6,760 bases of DNA from Acidobacteriota bacterium (GTDB lineage: Bacteria > Acidobacteriota > Vicinamibacteria > Vicinamibacterales > CAVVIG01). The notes beneath the pieces were generated by a model that made no database searches, was not told the DNA's origin, and was given only the letters and a program-made list of their open reading frames with translations. The stretch covers positions 1-6,760 of the forward strand of contig QHWK01000333.1 in the NCBI GenBank assembly GCA_003223775.1. Direction: 5' to 3'. The translations under genes were made by a program, and so were the position numbers. How positions within the stretch are numbered: the first letter of the stretch is position 1; the number at the start of each line of letters is the position of its first letter. This document shows positions 1-5,869 of the stretch, one piece after another.

Positions 1-871
1 CGCCCTGGCATTTCTCGAGGTGCGCGGCGTGGTCCGCGCCAGGCAGGATCACCCACGCCTTGTCCGCCGCGCCAAAGCGCGCGAACAACTTCGTTTGTAC
101 CGACATCGGCGCCTGCGGGTCGCGTTCCCCGGTAAGGAGCAGGGACGGCACGATCAGCTTCGCCGGCACGAACGCGTTGAATTGCTGCTCGTCACGCCAG
201 TCGGCATAGACCGGATCGGCGCGCAGCGCGGCGCGCACGAAGGCGTCGATCGTCGCGCCCGACACGGCGTCAGGGGTGATGAAGTCGGAGAGGGCGGCAT
301 CGGTCGTGTTGCGCTTTCGCGGCGGCGCCGCGGGCGCCTCGACCGAGGCCACGCGCAGATCCGGATCGAGGCCGAACCCAAGCAGCACGAGTCCGGCGAA
401 TTTCTCCGGCGCGCGCTGCGCCGCGAGCGCCGCGACCATTGCACCGCGCGATAGACCGAGCACGTAAACGGGACGTCCGGCGCTGTGCGCGGGGCCGCGC
501 AGCCACTCGATGACCGCGAGCACATCGGCCACGGCGCGATCCGGCGTCAGCCATCCGCTTGCGTCGCGTGGGGTCCCGCCATATCCGCGCAGATCGACTG
601 CGTACACGTCGAGACCGGTGGCGGCCAGCGCGTCCATGAACGACCGGTCGGGCCCGACCTGGAGATCGAAGTTCGGCAGGCTGCTCCACGTGCGGCCGTG
701 CACCAGCAGAATTGCCGCGCGCGGCTGCGCGGCCCGCTTCTGCCACACGGCGAGCTTGTGGCCGTCGACGTCGACGTCGTGACGGATCGGCGGCGCCGCG
801 GCTGCAGGGGCGGCGAGCAGGAGCAGCGCCACCAGCGCACCCGCCGACGTCCGACAACCGCCAACCGTCAT
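1..871 (-). CDS. Secreted alpha/beta hydrolase, 3' end cut by window edge
   Basis: The frame is open from the ATG at 871 to the left edge, giving 290 visible residues with no stop. The N-terminus (about 1-26) looks like a signal peptide: a Leu/Ala-rich core followed by PAAAA, so the enzyme is probably exported. The alpha/beta hydrolase fold is supported by an oxyanion-region LLVHGRTW (55-62), the strand and turn VDLRGYGG (92-99), the nucleophile elbow GLSRGA with Ser141, LTGERD with acid Asp251, and PGADH with His281. The catalytic triad is therefore complete and only the extreme C-terminus is missing. The start lies 3 bp after the upstream stop (TAGCGGATG). An AAGGA ribosome binding site at 881-885 sits inside the upstream gene, which implies an operon and translational coupling. 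The substrate cannot be told from sequence; an esterase, lipase or similar hydrolase fits. The fold is secure, the function general. Confidence 0.9.
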   Translation of the reverse strand, partial: MTVGGCRTSAGALVALLLLAAPAAAAPPIRHDVDVDGHKLAVWQKRAAQPRAAILLVHGRTWSSLPNFDLQVGPDRSFMDALAATGLDVYAVDLRGYGGTPRDASGWLTPDRAVADVLAVIEWLRGPAHSAGRPVYVLGLSRGAMVAALAAQRAPEKFAGLVLLGFGLDPDLRVASVEAPAAPPRKRNTTDAALSDFITPDAVSGATIDAFVRAALRADPVYADWRDEQQFNAFVPAKLIVPSLLLTGERDPQAPMSVQTKLFARFGAADKAWVILPGADHAAHLEKCQG

Positions 872-874
872 CCG

Positions 875-3154
875 CTATCGTCCTTGTTCCCGCCGGATGC
901 CCTGACGGAGGGCCTCCATCGTGCCGGGAGACGCGATGAAGAGATTGTCCGGGAAACGCCCCGCATACGCGAGCATGTTCGAGTAAATGACGTCGCTCTG
1001 ATAGAGATTGAAGCCGAGCCCCGCAAGGAACTGCAGGCGGAGGTTCCGATCGCGGTTGATGGACGCATCCTTCAGCCACGGCGCGAGATCGTTCGCCGTG
1101 CCCGCAAACGTGGAGAAGAGATCGACCGCCGAGTTCATGCCGATCTCGCGCAGCGACTGCACCACCGGCGCGTACTCGGGACGCTGCAGCCTCTGCTGGA
1201 CCGCGTCCACGTCGATCTTCGTCGGGTCGACTTGTCCGAGCAGCACGAGATCGTACCCGGCGCCGTTGTTCGTGTTGCCCCAGACGATGCCGTTCGGGAA
1301 GGCCTCGAAGAACGTCGCAATTTCGCTCTTCACCGCCTCGGTGTTGCTCTCATAGAGCTGCACGAAGAGCGTGACGGCGCCGCCACGATTCAGGTGCGCC
1401 TTCGCGATGTCGAAGAACTCGCGGGTGTAGAGCATGGCGGCGCCTTTGACCCACGGGTCCAGCGGATCCGACGTAATCGCGTCGAACTTCTCTCTCGTCG
1501 TCAACAGAAAGTGCCGCGCATCGTCGACGAGAATGTGGACTTTCGGATTGTCGACGACCCTGAAATTCTGATCGCCAAAATATTTGGAGACGACGCTTGG
1601 AACGAGCGGCTCGATTTCAGCGATGGTTTCGTGTTCGACGCCGGGGTCGATTGAGACGGCGCCCGCCGTCACACCGGCGCCGCAGCCTATGACCAGCACT
1701 TTTGTCGACGCATTCCAACCCTCGCCCATATAGATGACGTCCGCCGATCCGATGCGCGTGGCGGCGTAGCGGCCGTATGCCGCCAGAATGCCGGGCACTG
1801 GATGGACGGTTCGCGAGAGGAGACCTGCGCCTGCCGCGGCCGCAACGATCACGAGCGTGCGCGCGAAGGCGGCCTGGCCTTTACCTGGGACCTCCTCGGC
1901 GACGCCCGTCGACAGCACGAGCAGGCCCGACAGTGCGCTCACGAGAATCAATGCCTGCTGTGCGTGCTGGCTGCCAAGCCATACAACGAGCAGCAGGCTG
2001 CCCAGCACCGATCCGACGATCGCACCCACCGTGTTGGCGGCGTAGACACCGCCAACGAGGCGCGCGGGATCCTGTCCCCGCGACGCCACTGCTGCAAGCG
2101 CCAGCGGAAAGCTCGCGCCCCAGAGGATCGCGCCCGGCAGCACCGCCCAGAGACAGCGCACGAAATCGAGCTGGAAATTGTACCAGGGGTCGGTCGAGAT
2201 CGCAGGATTGATCGGCCAGTACGGCAGCGATTGAGTCAGCATGAACGCGGTCCACGCGACAGCGCCGCAGAGCAGCATCTGACACCAGCCGAGCGCCACC
2301 CGCGGTCTCGCGGTGCTGCGGCCGAGCGCCGATCCGATGCTGCTGCCGATGCCGAGCCCGAAGAGGAACACCGCCAGGATCAGCGAGAAGGAGTAGACCG
2401 TTGCGCCGAACAACAGCGACAACAACCGCGTCCAGATCACTTCGGCCGCGAGCGCGGTCGTGCCCGACAAGGCGATCGCCGTGTAGACGGGCCACGCGCC
2501 CGCGGCGCGCACGTCGGCGGGCGGCGGCGCATCGGCTTCGTACGGCGTCTGCCGCGCGAGCGCCATCGCGATCGCGAAGACCAGGATGTTGATCGCGACA
2601 GCCGCGAGCGTGGCGGTGGCGACGTCGAACACGCGCAGCAGGTAGAAGCCGGCGGCGAGGCTGCCGACGACGCCGCCGCCGATGTTGCCGCCGTAGAAGA
2701 ACCCGAGCCACGCGACGCCTTCGGGCGTCGTCTTCACCCAGCGCGAGATCGCCGGCAGCGTCGCGCCCATCAGCATCGTCGGCGGCAACAGACAGATGCC
2801 GGCAATCACCGCGCGAAAGACGATGCCCGCGGTGCCTTCGCCCGCCCACGCGGTGTAGACGCCGCCGACGAGGGGCATGCTCACGAGAATGAGCAGGCCG
2901 AACGCGCCGATGCCGAGCTCGAGCAGCGCGTAGACGCGGAGCGGATGCCGGCGCGGCGAGATCACGCGCGGCAGCAGCAGGCTGCCGACGCACATGCCGC
3001 CCATGAACGTGCCGAGCAGGATGCCGAGCGAGATCGACGACGATCCGATCACGAGCTGCAGCAGCTGGAACCAGACGATCTCGTAGATGAGCGCGGCGCA
3101 GCCGCTGCCGACGAAGAGCAGAAGGAGTCCGGGAAGAAAGCGGCGAGGGCTCAT
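875..3154 (-). CDS. Fused multi-helix membrane protein / spermidine-synthase-like protein, domain shortened
   Basis: Residues are numbered from the ATG at 3154 (759 aa). An in-frame GTG at 3178 would add 8 residues. Neither start has a clear Shine-Dalgarno; the ATG is preferred because MSPRRFLP leads straight into helix 1. Residues 6-447 hold about 12-13 hydrophobic helices in two related halves: AALIYEIVW (20-28) and TALAAEVIW (233-241) occupy matching places, which indicates an internal duplication. Residues about 470-700 resemble the SAM-binding fold of spermidine synthase: VLVIGCGAG (486-494), EIEP (513-516), DDARH (544-548) and TSDPLDPW (561-568). The catalytic-loop motif differs from true aminopropyltransferases. 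Between EGWNAS (ending 483) and TKVLVIG (from 484), family members as I recall them carry about 45-50 more residues, absent here without loss of frame. The gene is the first of a two-gene unit with the hydrolase. Activity is unproven; a role in polyamine or other small-molecule metabolism at the membrane is only a guess. Confidence 0.88.
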   Translation of the reverse strand: MSPRRFLPGLLLLFVGSGCAALIYEIVWFQLLQLVIGSSSISLGILLGTFMGGMCVGSLLLPRVISPRRHPLRVYALLELGIGAFGLLILVSMPLVGGVYTAWAGEGTAGIVFRAVIAGICLLPPTMLMGATLPAISRWVKTTPEGVAWLGFFYGGNIGGGVVGSLAAGFYLLRVFDVATATLAAVAINILVFAIAMALARQTPYEADAPPPADVRAAGAWPVYTAIALSGTTALAAEVIWTRLLSLLFGATVYSFSLILAVFLFGLGIGSSIGSALGRSTARPRVALGWCQMLLCGAVAWTAFMLTQSLPYWPINPAISTDPWYNFQLDFVRCLWAVLPGAILWGASFPLALAAVASRGQDPARLVGGVYAANTVGAIVGSVLGSLLLVVWLGSQHAQQALILVSALSGLLVLSTGVAEEVPGKGQAAFARTLVIVAAAAGAGLLSRTVHPVPGILAAYGRYAATRIGSADVIYMGEGWNASTKVLVIGCGAGVTAGAVSIDPGVEHETIAEIEPLVPSVVSKYFGDQNFRVVDNPKVHILVDDARHFLLTTREKFDAITSDPLDPWVKGAAMLYTREFFDIAKAHLNRGGAVTLFVQLYESNTEAVKSEIATFFEAFPNGIVWGNTNNGAGYDLVLLGQVDPTKIDVDAVQQRLQRPEYAPVVQSLREIGMNSAVDLFSTFAGTANDLAPWLKDASINRDRNLRLQFLAGLGFNLYQSDVIYSNMLAYAGRFPDNLFIASPGTMEALRQGIRREQGR

Positions 3155-3202
3155 AGGATGCGCCGAAGTGTACTCCACGGCGCAGCGGGGACGGGGCGGG
3201 TC

Positions 3203-3291
3203 ATGGCCGATGGCTGATGGCTAATGGCATAGAGCCGATGGAGCGTCCATCAGCGATCCGCCATTGCCATCAGCCATCAGCGATCAGCCAT
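3203..3291. repeat. Inverted repeat of 7-bp units, long imperfect hairpin
   Basis: The left arm (3203-3241) reads as heptamers in register: CCGATGG, CTGATGG, CTAATGG, CATAGAG, CCGATGG. The right arm (3247-3291) is CCATCAG, CGATCCG, CCATTG, CCATCAG, CCATCAG, CGATCAG, CCAT. The outer 27 bases, 3203-3229 against 3265-3291, match as reverse complements at 24 of 27 positions. A second small stem, GATGGA/TCCATC (3237-3242 with 3246-3251), closes over a 3-base loop. The element begins 10 bp beyond the SWIB stop codon and lies upstream of the membrane/synthase gene. It may act as a terminator or transcript-stabilising hairpin, or be a dispersed extragenic repeat. There is no T-run, so it is not a classical intrinsic terminator. 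Confidence 0.85.
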
Positions 3292-3300
3292 GACGACGAT

Positions 3301-3576
3301 TCACTTCACGTGCTTGCTGACAAGCTTCGTCATCTCGAACATGTTGACCTGCGTCTTGCCGCCGAACACCGGCTTGAGCGTGTCGTCCGATTTGATCATC
3401 CGCCTGTTCTTCTTGTCCTGCAGGTTGTTCTTCTTGATGTAGGCCCACAGCTTCTTGGTGATCTCGGTGCGCGGGATCGGTTTGGTTCCCACGACTTCGG
3501 CGAGCGCTGCGCTCGGCTGAACCGGCTTCATGAACGCCGCGTTCGGTTTCCGCTTGCTCGCTGCTTTCTTGGCCAT
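3301..3576 (-). CDS. SWIB/MDM2 domain protein
   Basis: This 91-residue protein has a basic, Lys-rich N-terminus (MAKKAASKRKP) followed by a SWIB-type domain filling about residues 17-91. Recognisable pieces are the SAALAEVVG helix, the IPRTEITKKLWAYIKKNN core (34-51), NLQDKKNRRMI (51-61), the LKPVFGG segment (67-73) and a C-terminal helix NMFEMTKLVSKHVK. Eukaryotic SWIB domains occur in SWI/SNF chromatin remodelling factors. Free-standing bacterial members are known, for example in chlamydiae, where the domain is also found fused to topoisomerase I. Nucleoid or DNA-associated function is inferred from the family and the basic charge, not shown. The ATG is preceded by AAGGAGA (3581-3587) at ideal spacing, the strongest ribosome binding site in the window, suggesting high expression. 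The gene appears monocistronic, with a hairpin repeat on its 3' side. Confidence 0.92.
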   Translation of the reverse strand: MAKKAASKRKPNAAFMKPVQPSAALAEVVGTKPIPRTEITKKLWAYIKKNNLQDKKNRRMIKSDDTLKPVFGGKTQVNMFEMTKLVSKHVK

Positions 3577-3602
3577 GTCGTCTCCTTGGTTGACGGGCTA
3601 AG

Positions 3603-3620
3603 GGACGCCGCGCGGCGTCC
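3603..3620. promoter_or_regulatory. 18-bp perfect palindrome in the SWIB leader
   Basis: GGACGCCGCGCGGCGTCC is identical to its own reverse complement over all 18 bases. It lies 16 bp upstream of the AAGGAGA ribosome binding site, so inside the probable 5' leader of the SWIB gene. It could be an operator for a dimeric regulator overlapping the early transcribed region, or a GC-rich hairpin in the mRNA leader. The symmetry is directly visible; the role is inference. In GC-rich DNA some palindromes arise by chance, but 18 perfect bases is uncommon. Confidence 0.5.
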
Positions 3621-3635
3621 GTCTGGCTGCGCCCT

Positions 3636-3663
3636 ATTATGACCGCGTTTTCTCCTCTGTACC
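3636..3663 (-). promoter_or_regulatory. Weak sigma70-like promoter candidate for the SWIB gene
   Basis: On the minus strand CATAAT (3636-3641) matches five of six bases of a -10 box and stands out in otherwise GC-rich DNA. With a 16-base spacer, GGTACA (3658-3663) shares only the ACA half of a -35 box. Transcription would start near 3628-3630, just before the 18-bp palindrome. The -35 is poor, so this is a tentative call. Confidence 0.3.
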
Positions 3664-3691
3664 AGCGTTGTTTTCGCTCGGGCGCGCCGCG

Positions 3692-3943
3692 ACGGAAGAG
3701 CAACCACAGAGACCGCAGAGCACGCAGAGATGAGGCGCGTGCGGACCGACGGCTGGCGGAGCCAGCCGTCGCGTGGACGAAAAGCCGGCGCAAACACAAG
3801 CCACCGATAGACGCACGGCTTGCGTTTGCACCGGCTTTCTCGTCCGCGAGGCCGCTTCGCGGCCGGTCCGCACGCGCCGCCGTCGCTCGCTGCAGGCGCG
3901 CCTATCTCTGTGAGCTCTGTGCGCTCTGTGGTTGCCTTCCCGC
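3692..3943. repeat. Extragenic inverted-repeat element with CACAGAG-type 9-bp arms
   Basis: The left arm starts at 3701 with CAACCACAGAG and continues as three 9-bp units (ACCACAGAG, ACCGCAGAG, CACGCAGAG) followed by ATGAGGCGCG. The right arm, read on the other strand from 3934, begins with the same CAACCACAGAG, then CGCACAGAG, CTCACAGAG and ATAGGCGCG. Similarity continues more weakly outward to about 3692 and 3943. From memory, CCACAGAG-type arms are dispersed in many GC-rich environmental bacterial genomes, though I cannot verify copies here. The element occupies nearly all of the 325-bp gap between the thioesterase and SWIB genes. It also extends into the thioesterase frame, supplying its last codons and stop. 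No protein gene is credible inside it. Confidence 0.85.
3734..3878. other. Cloverleaf-like core with four nested stems
   Basis: A perfect 14-bp stem (GGCGCGTGCGGACC at 3734-3747 with 3865-3878) encloses three hairpins placed almost end to end. Hairpin A is 3747-3771: an 11-bp perfect stem with loop GGA. Hairpin B is 3772-3848: a stem of about 30 bp with few mismatches (GGACGA...AAGCC at 3775-3802 against 3817-3845) and a loop of about 14 bases. Hairpin C is 3850-3864: a 6-bp stem with loop TTC. Only about one base (3849) is left unpaired at the junction, an arrangement unlikely by chance. It can form on either strand as RNA or as a DNA cruciform. Whether it is a structured RNA, a transposition end or a recombination site is unknown. 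Confidence 0.75.
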
Positions 3944-4396
3944 GGTGCGGGCGAAGTATCCCGCGTGATCGGTCGTGCGGCCGGCCGCGCCCTCCTGCAG
4001 GGCCGTGCGCAGCGTGTCCGGCAGGGGGAGCTTGATGAGCGTCCGCGCGTCGACCAGCACGTAGACCGTCTCGACCGAGACGATCACGCGATCGTCGCCG
4101 GCGATGCGGAAGTCGGTGGCGATCGTGAACGAGGTCGTGCCGAGGCGTGTCGCGGCGATCGACAGCTCGAGCACCTGATCGAAGCGGGCGGGCGCCTTCC
4201 ATTCCACCGTCTGCTTCACGAGCTGGAAGTCGAGCCGCCCATCGACGAAGTCGGGCAGTACGCCCGCCGCGCGGAGGAACTCGTTGATCCCGACATCGAC
4301 GTACTCGCCGTACCGCGAGTTGAACACCACCTTTTGCGCGTCGCACTCGACGTAGCGGACGCGGAGGTAGCAGCGGAACGGCGGCGCCGCGCTCAA
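3902..4396 (-). CDS. Hotdog-fold acyl-CoA thioesterase (4HBT/YbgC-like)
   Basis: With a TTG start at 4396 the protein has 164 residues. FRCYLRVRYVECDAQKVVFN (7-26) matches the thioesterase signature, with Asp19 in the place of the catalytic Asp of 4-hydroxybenzoyl-CoA/YbgC-type enzymes. SRYGEYVDVG then leads into the central hotdog helix. Further strands are FQLVKQTVEWKAPARF, LGTTSFTIATDF and VIVSVETVYVLVD. The enzyme probably hydrolyses an acyl-CoA thioester in the cytoplasm; the substrate is unknown. The TTG overlaps the stop of the upstream cytochrome-like gene (TTGA), implying coupled translation. A GTG at 4429 is an alternative start, and no ATG is available. The C-terminus is odd: the conserved region ends near LRTALQEGA, and the last residues (GRQPQSAQSSQR) and the TAG stop are encoded by the arm of an extragenic repeat, so the tail is probably acquired. 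Confidence 0.87.
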   Translation of the reverse strand: MSAAPPFRCYLRVRYVECDAQKVVFNSRYGEYVDVGINEFLRAAGVLPDFVDGRLDFQLVKQTVEWKAPARFDQVLELSIAATRLGTTSFTIATDFRIAGDDRVIVSVETVYVLVDARTLIKLPLPDTLRTALQEGAAGRTTDHAGYFARTAGRQPQSAQSSQR

Positions 4397-4794
4397 GGCC
4401 GTCCGGTCGAGGACGCGTGCTGCACCCACTCGGCGAGCGTCTTCCACTCCGGATCGGTCTGCGACATCCAGTGCTTGCCGCCGGGATGGAATTCCGTGCC
4501 GCCGGCCTCGTGCGCGAGCGGCATCGTCAGCAGGCGGCTCTTCAGCGGCACGCCCGGCAGGACGACGCGCGTGACCGCCTCGAAGTTCTTCCGCGACTCT
4601 TCGTCGGTGTACTCGGTGCGCCCCTTGGGCAGCCGCGTCAGCCGGAAGTTGGTGCCCGTCGAATGGCACGTGATGCAGCGCGCGTGCCCCGGCCGTTTTT
4701 CGGTGAGGAGCGGCTGGATTTTCGCCTTGAACTCCCCGTAGTCGAGCGACGAAGCTGCCTGCGCCAGCAGGCTCAAAAAGAGGATCAGCGGCAT
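4393..4794 (-). CDS. Small secreted c-type-cytochrome-like protein
   Basis: This 133-residue protein starts with a short signal peptide (MPLILFLSLLAQAASS). It carries one heme c attachment motif, CITCH, at residues 40-44, so a covalently bound heme in the periplasm is likely. LDYGEFKAKIQPLL before the motif is typical of cytochrome-c-like domains of environmental bacteria. The C-terminal HEAGGTEFHPGGKHW and DPEWKTLAEWV segments offer His and Met ligands, for example the Met in HWMSQ. Electron transfer is the family expectation; the partner is not known. The ATG at 4794 has no Shine-Dalgarno and sits only 26 bp from the divergent propeller gene. The gene overlaps the thioesterase start by four bases, forming a two-gene unit. 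The two products work in different compartments, so the pairing may be positional rather than functional. Confidence 0.85.
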   Translation of the reverse strand: MPLILFLSLLAQAASSLDYGEFKAKIQPLLTEKRPGHARCITCHSTGTNFRLTRLPKGRTEYTDEESRKNFEAVTRVVLPGVPLKSRLLTMPLAHEAGGTEFHPGGKHWMSQTDPEWKTLAEWVQHASSTGRP

Positions 4795-4820
4795 GGCCGG
4801 GTAGTTTAAAGTGTGTCGCT
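4795..4820. promoter_or_regulatory. 26-bp divergent spacer with central TTTAAA
   Basis: Only 26 bases separate the ATG of the cytochrome-like gene (minus) from the ATG of the propeller gene (plus). The palindrome TTTAAA (4805-4810) lies near its middle and could serve as a -10-like box in both directions, placing both transcription starts within a few bases of their ATGs. Neither gene has a Shine-Dalgarno sequence, which fits leaderless or near-leaderless mRNAs. The -35 elements would then lie inside the opposite coding regions. The sequence facts are visible; promoter activity is inferred. Confidence 0.45.
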
Positions 4821-5729
4821 ATGAAGACCAAGTATTCTCTCGCGCTGGCGCTCGTCGCCGCCTCCACCGCCCTGCACGCCGCGACCGTCCGTATCGTCCA
4901 GACCAATTCGGCCGGGGACAGCGTGATGCTGATCGACCCCGACACCAACAAGATCGTCGGCGAAATCCCGGGCATCGAGGTGAACCACGGCGCGGCGGCG
5001 GCGCCCGACGGCAGCCGGCTGTACATCACGAACGAGGCGGAGTCGACGCTGGACGTCGCCGACCTCAAGACGCTCAAGGTGATCAAGAACATCCCGCTCA
5101 CGAACCACCCGAACAACGTGGCCGTGAGCAAGGACGGCAAGCGCGTCTACGTCGCCATCGTCGCCGGCGAGTTCGTCGTCGCCGGGTCGATCCCGGGGCG
5201 CAAGGTGATCGTGATCGACCAGAAGACGGAGGAGGTTCTCTGGACGGTGCCGACGCGCGACGGCGTGCGGCCGATGGCGTTCGACGCCAACGCGGACGGA
5301 TCGACCAAGCGGATCTTCCTGCAGATCTCCGGCTTCAACGGCTTCACGACGATCGACTTCGCGACGCACCAGCTCGGGCCGGAGATCAAGGTGCCGGAGG
5401 TTTCCGCCGCCGAGCGCGTGACCGAGGGGCTGCAGGGAGCGCCGGCGCACGGCTTGGCCGTCACGTCGGACGGCAAGACCCTCGGCGTGCTGAGCAAGAT
5501 GAACACGCGGATCTACTTCTACTCGCTGCCCGACCTGAAGCTGCTCGGCGAATCGAAAGTCGGCCACCACCCGGACTGGCTGACGTTCACGCCGGACGGC
5601 AAACGCGTCTACGTCGCGAACGCCGGATCGAACTCCGTCTCGGTGGTGGACGTCGCGTCGCACAAGGAGCTGACGCAGATTCCAGTCGGCCAGGTGCCGA
5701 AGCGGAACACGACGGCGGTGTTACCGTAA
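4821..5729 (+). CDS. Secreted YVTN/YncE-like beta-propeller protein
   Basis: This 302-residue protein has a clear signal peptide (MKTKYSLALALVAASTALHA, cleavage near 20-21). About six repeats of the propeller pattern follow: a strand ending in DP, DL or DV plus 'T/S..K..', then a GxxxP-like turn, then 'PDGxRxYVxN'. Clear examples are APDGSRLYITN (61-71), SKDGKRVYVA (103-112), TSDGKTLGVLS (215-225) and TPDGKRVYVAN (257-267), with VSVVDVASHKELTQIPVG near the end. YVTN/YncE propellers are periplasmic or surface proteins that bind ligands or partners; many have no known enzyme activity. No cysteine occurs, so no heme site is present. The ATG at 4821 is preferred for the signal peptide, though no Shine-Dalgarno is seen. 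Its TAA stop is the first bases of the A-rich repeat arm that follows. It is transcribed divergently from the cytochrome-like gene. Confidence 0.9.
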   Translation: MKTKYSLALALVAASTALHAATVRIVQTNSAGDSVMLIDPDTNKIVGEIPGIEVNHGAAAAPDGSRLYITNEAESTLDVADLKTLKVIKNIPLTNHPNNVAVSKDGKRVYVAIVAGEFVVAGSIPGRKVIVIDQKTEEVLWTVPTRDGVRPMAFDANADGSTKRIFLQISGFNGFTTIDFATHQLGPEIKVPEVSAAERVTEGLQGAPAHGLAVTSDGKTLGVLSKMNTRIYFYSLPDLKLLGESKVGHHPDWLTFTPDGKRVYVANAGSNSVSVVDVASHKELTQIPVGQVPKRNTTAVLP

Positions 5730-5785
5730 AAGTTAAAAGGTAAAAGTTAAAAGGTAAAAGTTAAAAGACAAAGACAAAGACAAAG
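5726..5785 (+). repeat. Left arm of cassette: 14-bp tandem repeat plus ACAAAG triplet
   Basis: GTAAAAGTTAAAAG is repeated three times without a break (5726-5739, 5740-5753, 5754-5767). Each copy is two heptamers, AAAAGTT and AAAAGGT in alternation. ACAAAG then follows three times (5768-5785). The repeat starts within the last codons of the propeller gene, and its TAA is the stop. Because the period is 7, stop codons fall in all three frames. The arm is the reverse complement in kind of the right arm at 6312-6357. Confidence 0.93.
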
Positions 5786-5869
5786 TCCAGAAGCCAAAAA
5801 CGGAGCTCGCGCCAATTCGGCGTGCAAACCGGCGTGCGGCGGCCGGCGTGTTGCTTGGCTCCATTGGTC

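Noticed and set aside
485..1654. Open plus-strand frame of 389 codons
   Set aside because: It crosses the antisense of two genuine minus-strand genes, has biased low-information composition and no start signal.
1802..3217. Long open frame on the plus strand (471 codons) opposite the membrane/synthase gene
   Set aside because: It is Arg/Asp/Glu/His-rich with no domain, as expected for an antisense shadow in GC-rich DNA; the minus-strand gene has clear helices and motifs.
3203..3291. Classical intrinsic terminator
   Set aside because: The stem is long and symmetric, but no T-run follows on either strand and the loop is large.
3528..4346. Open minus-strand frame spanning the cloverleaf element
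   Set aside because: It covers SWIB, repeat and thioesterase DNA in the wrong frame and has no family resemblance; openness reflects GC content.
4397..5140. Upstream extension of the thioesterase frame to 412 codons
   Set aside because: The extra region lies antisense to the propeller gene and out of frame with the cytochrome-like gene; the hotdog domain begins just after the TTG at 4396.
4806..5663. Open minus-strand frame of 285 codons opposite the propeller gene
   Set aside because: It is Arg/Val/Asp-rich antisense sequence; the plus strand encodes a recognisable signal peptide and propeller repeats.
5822..5869. GTG start at 5822 for the four-helix gene
   Set aside because: The added 16 residues (Arg/Cys/Pro-rich) do not match the family and no ribosome binding site precedes them; the ATG at 5870 opens directly onto the conserved fold.
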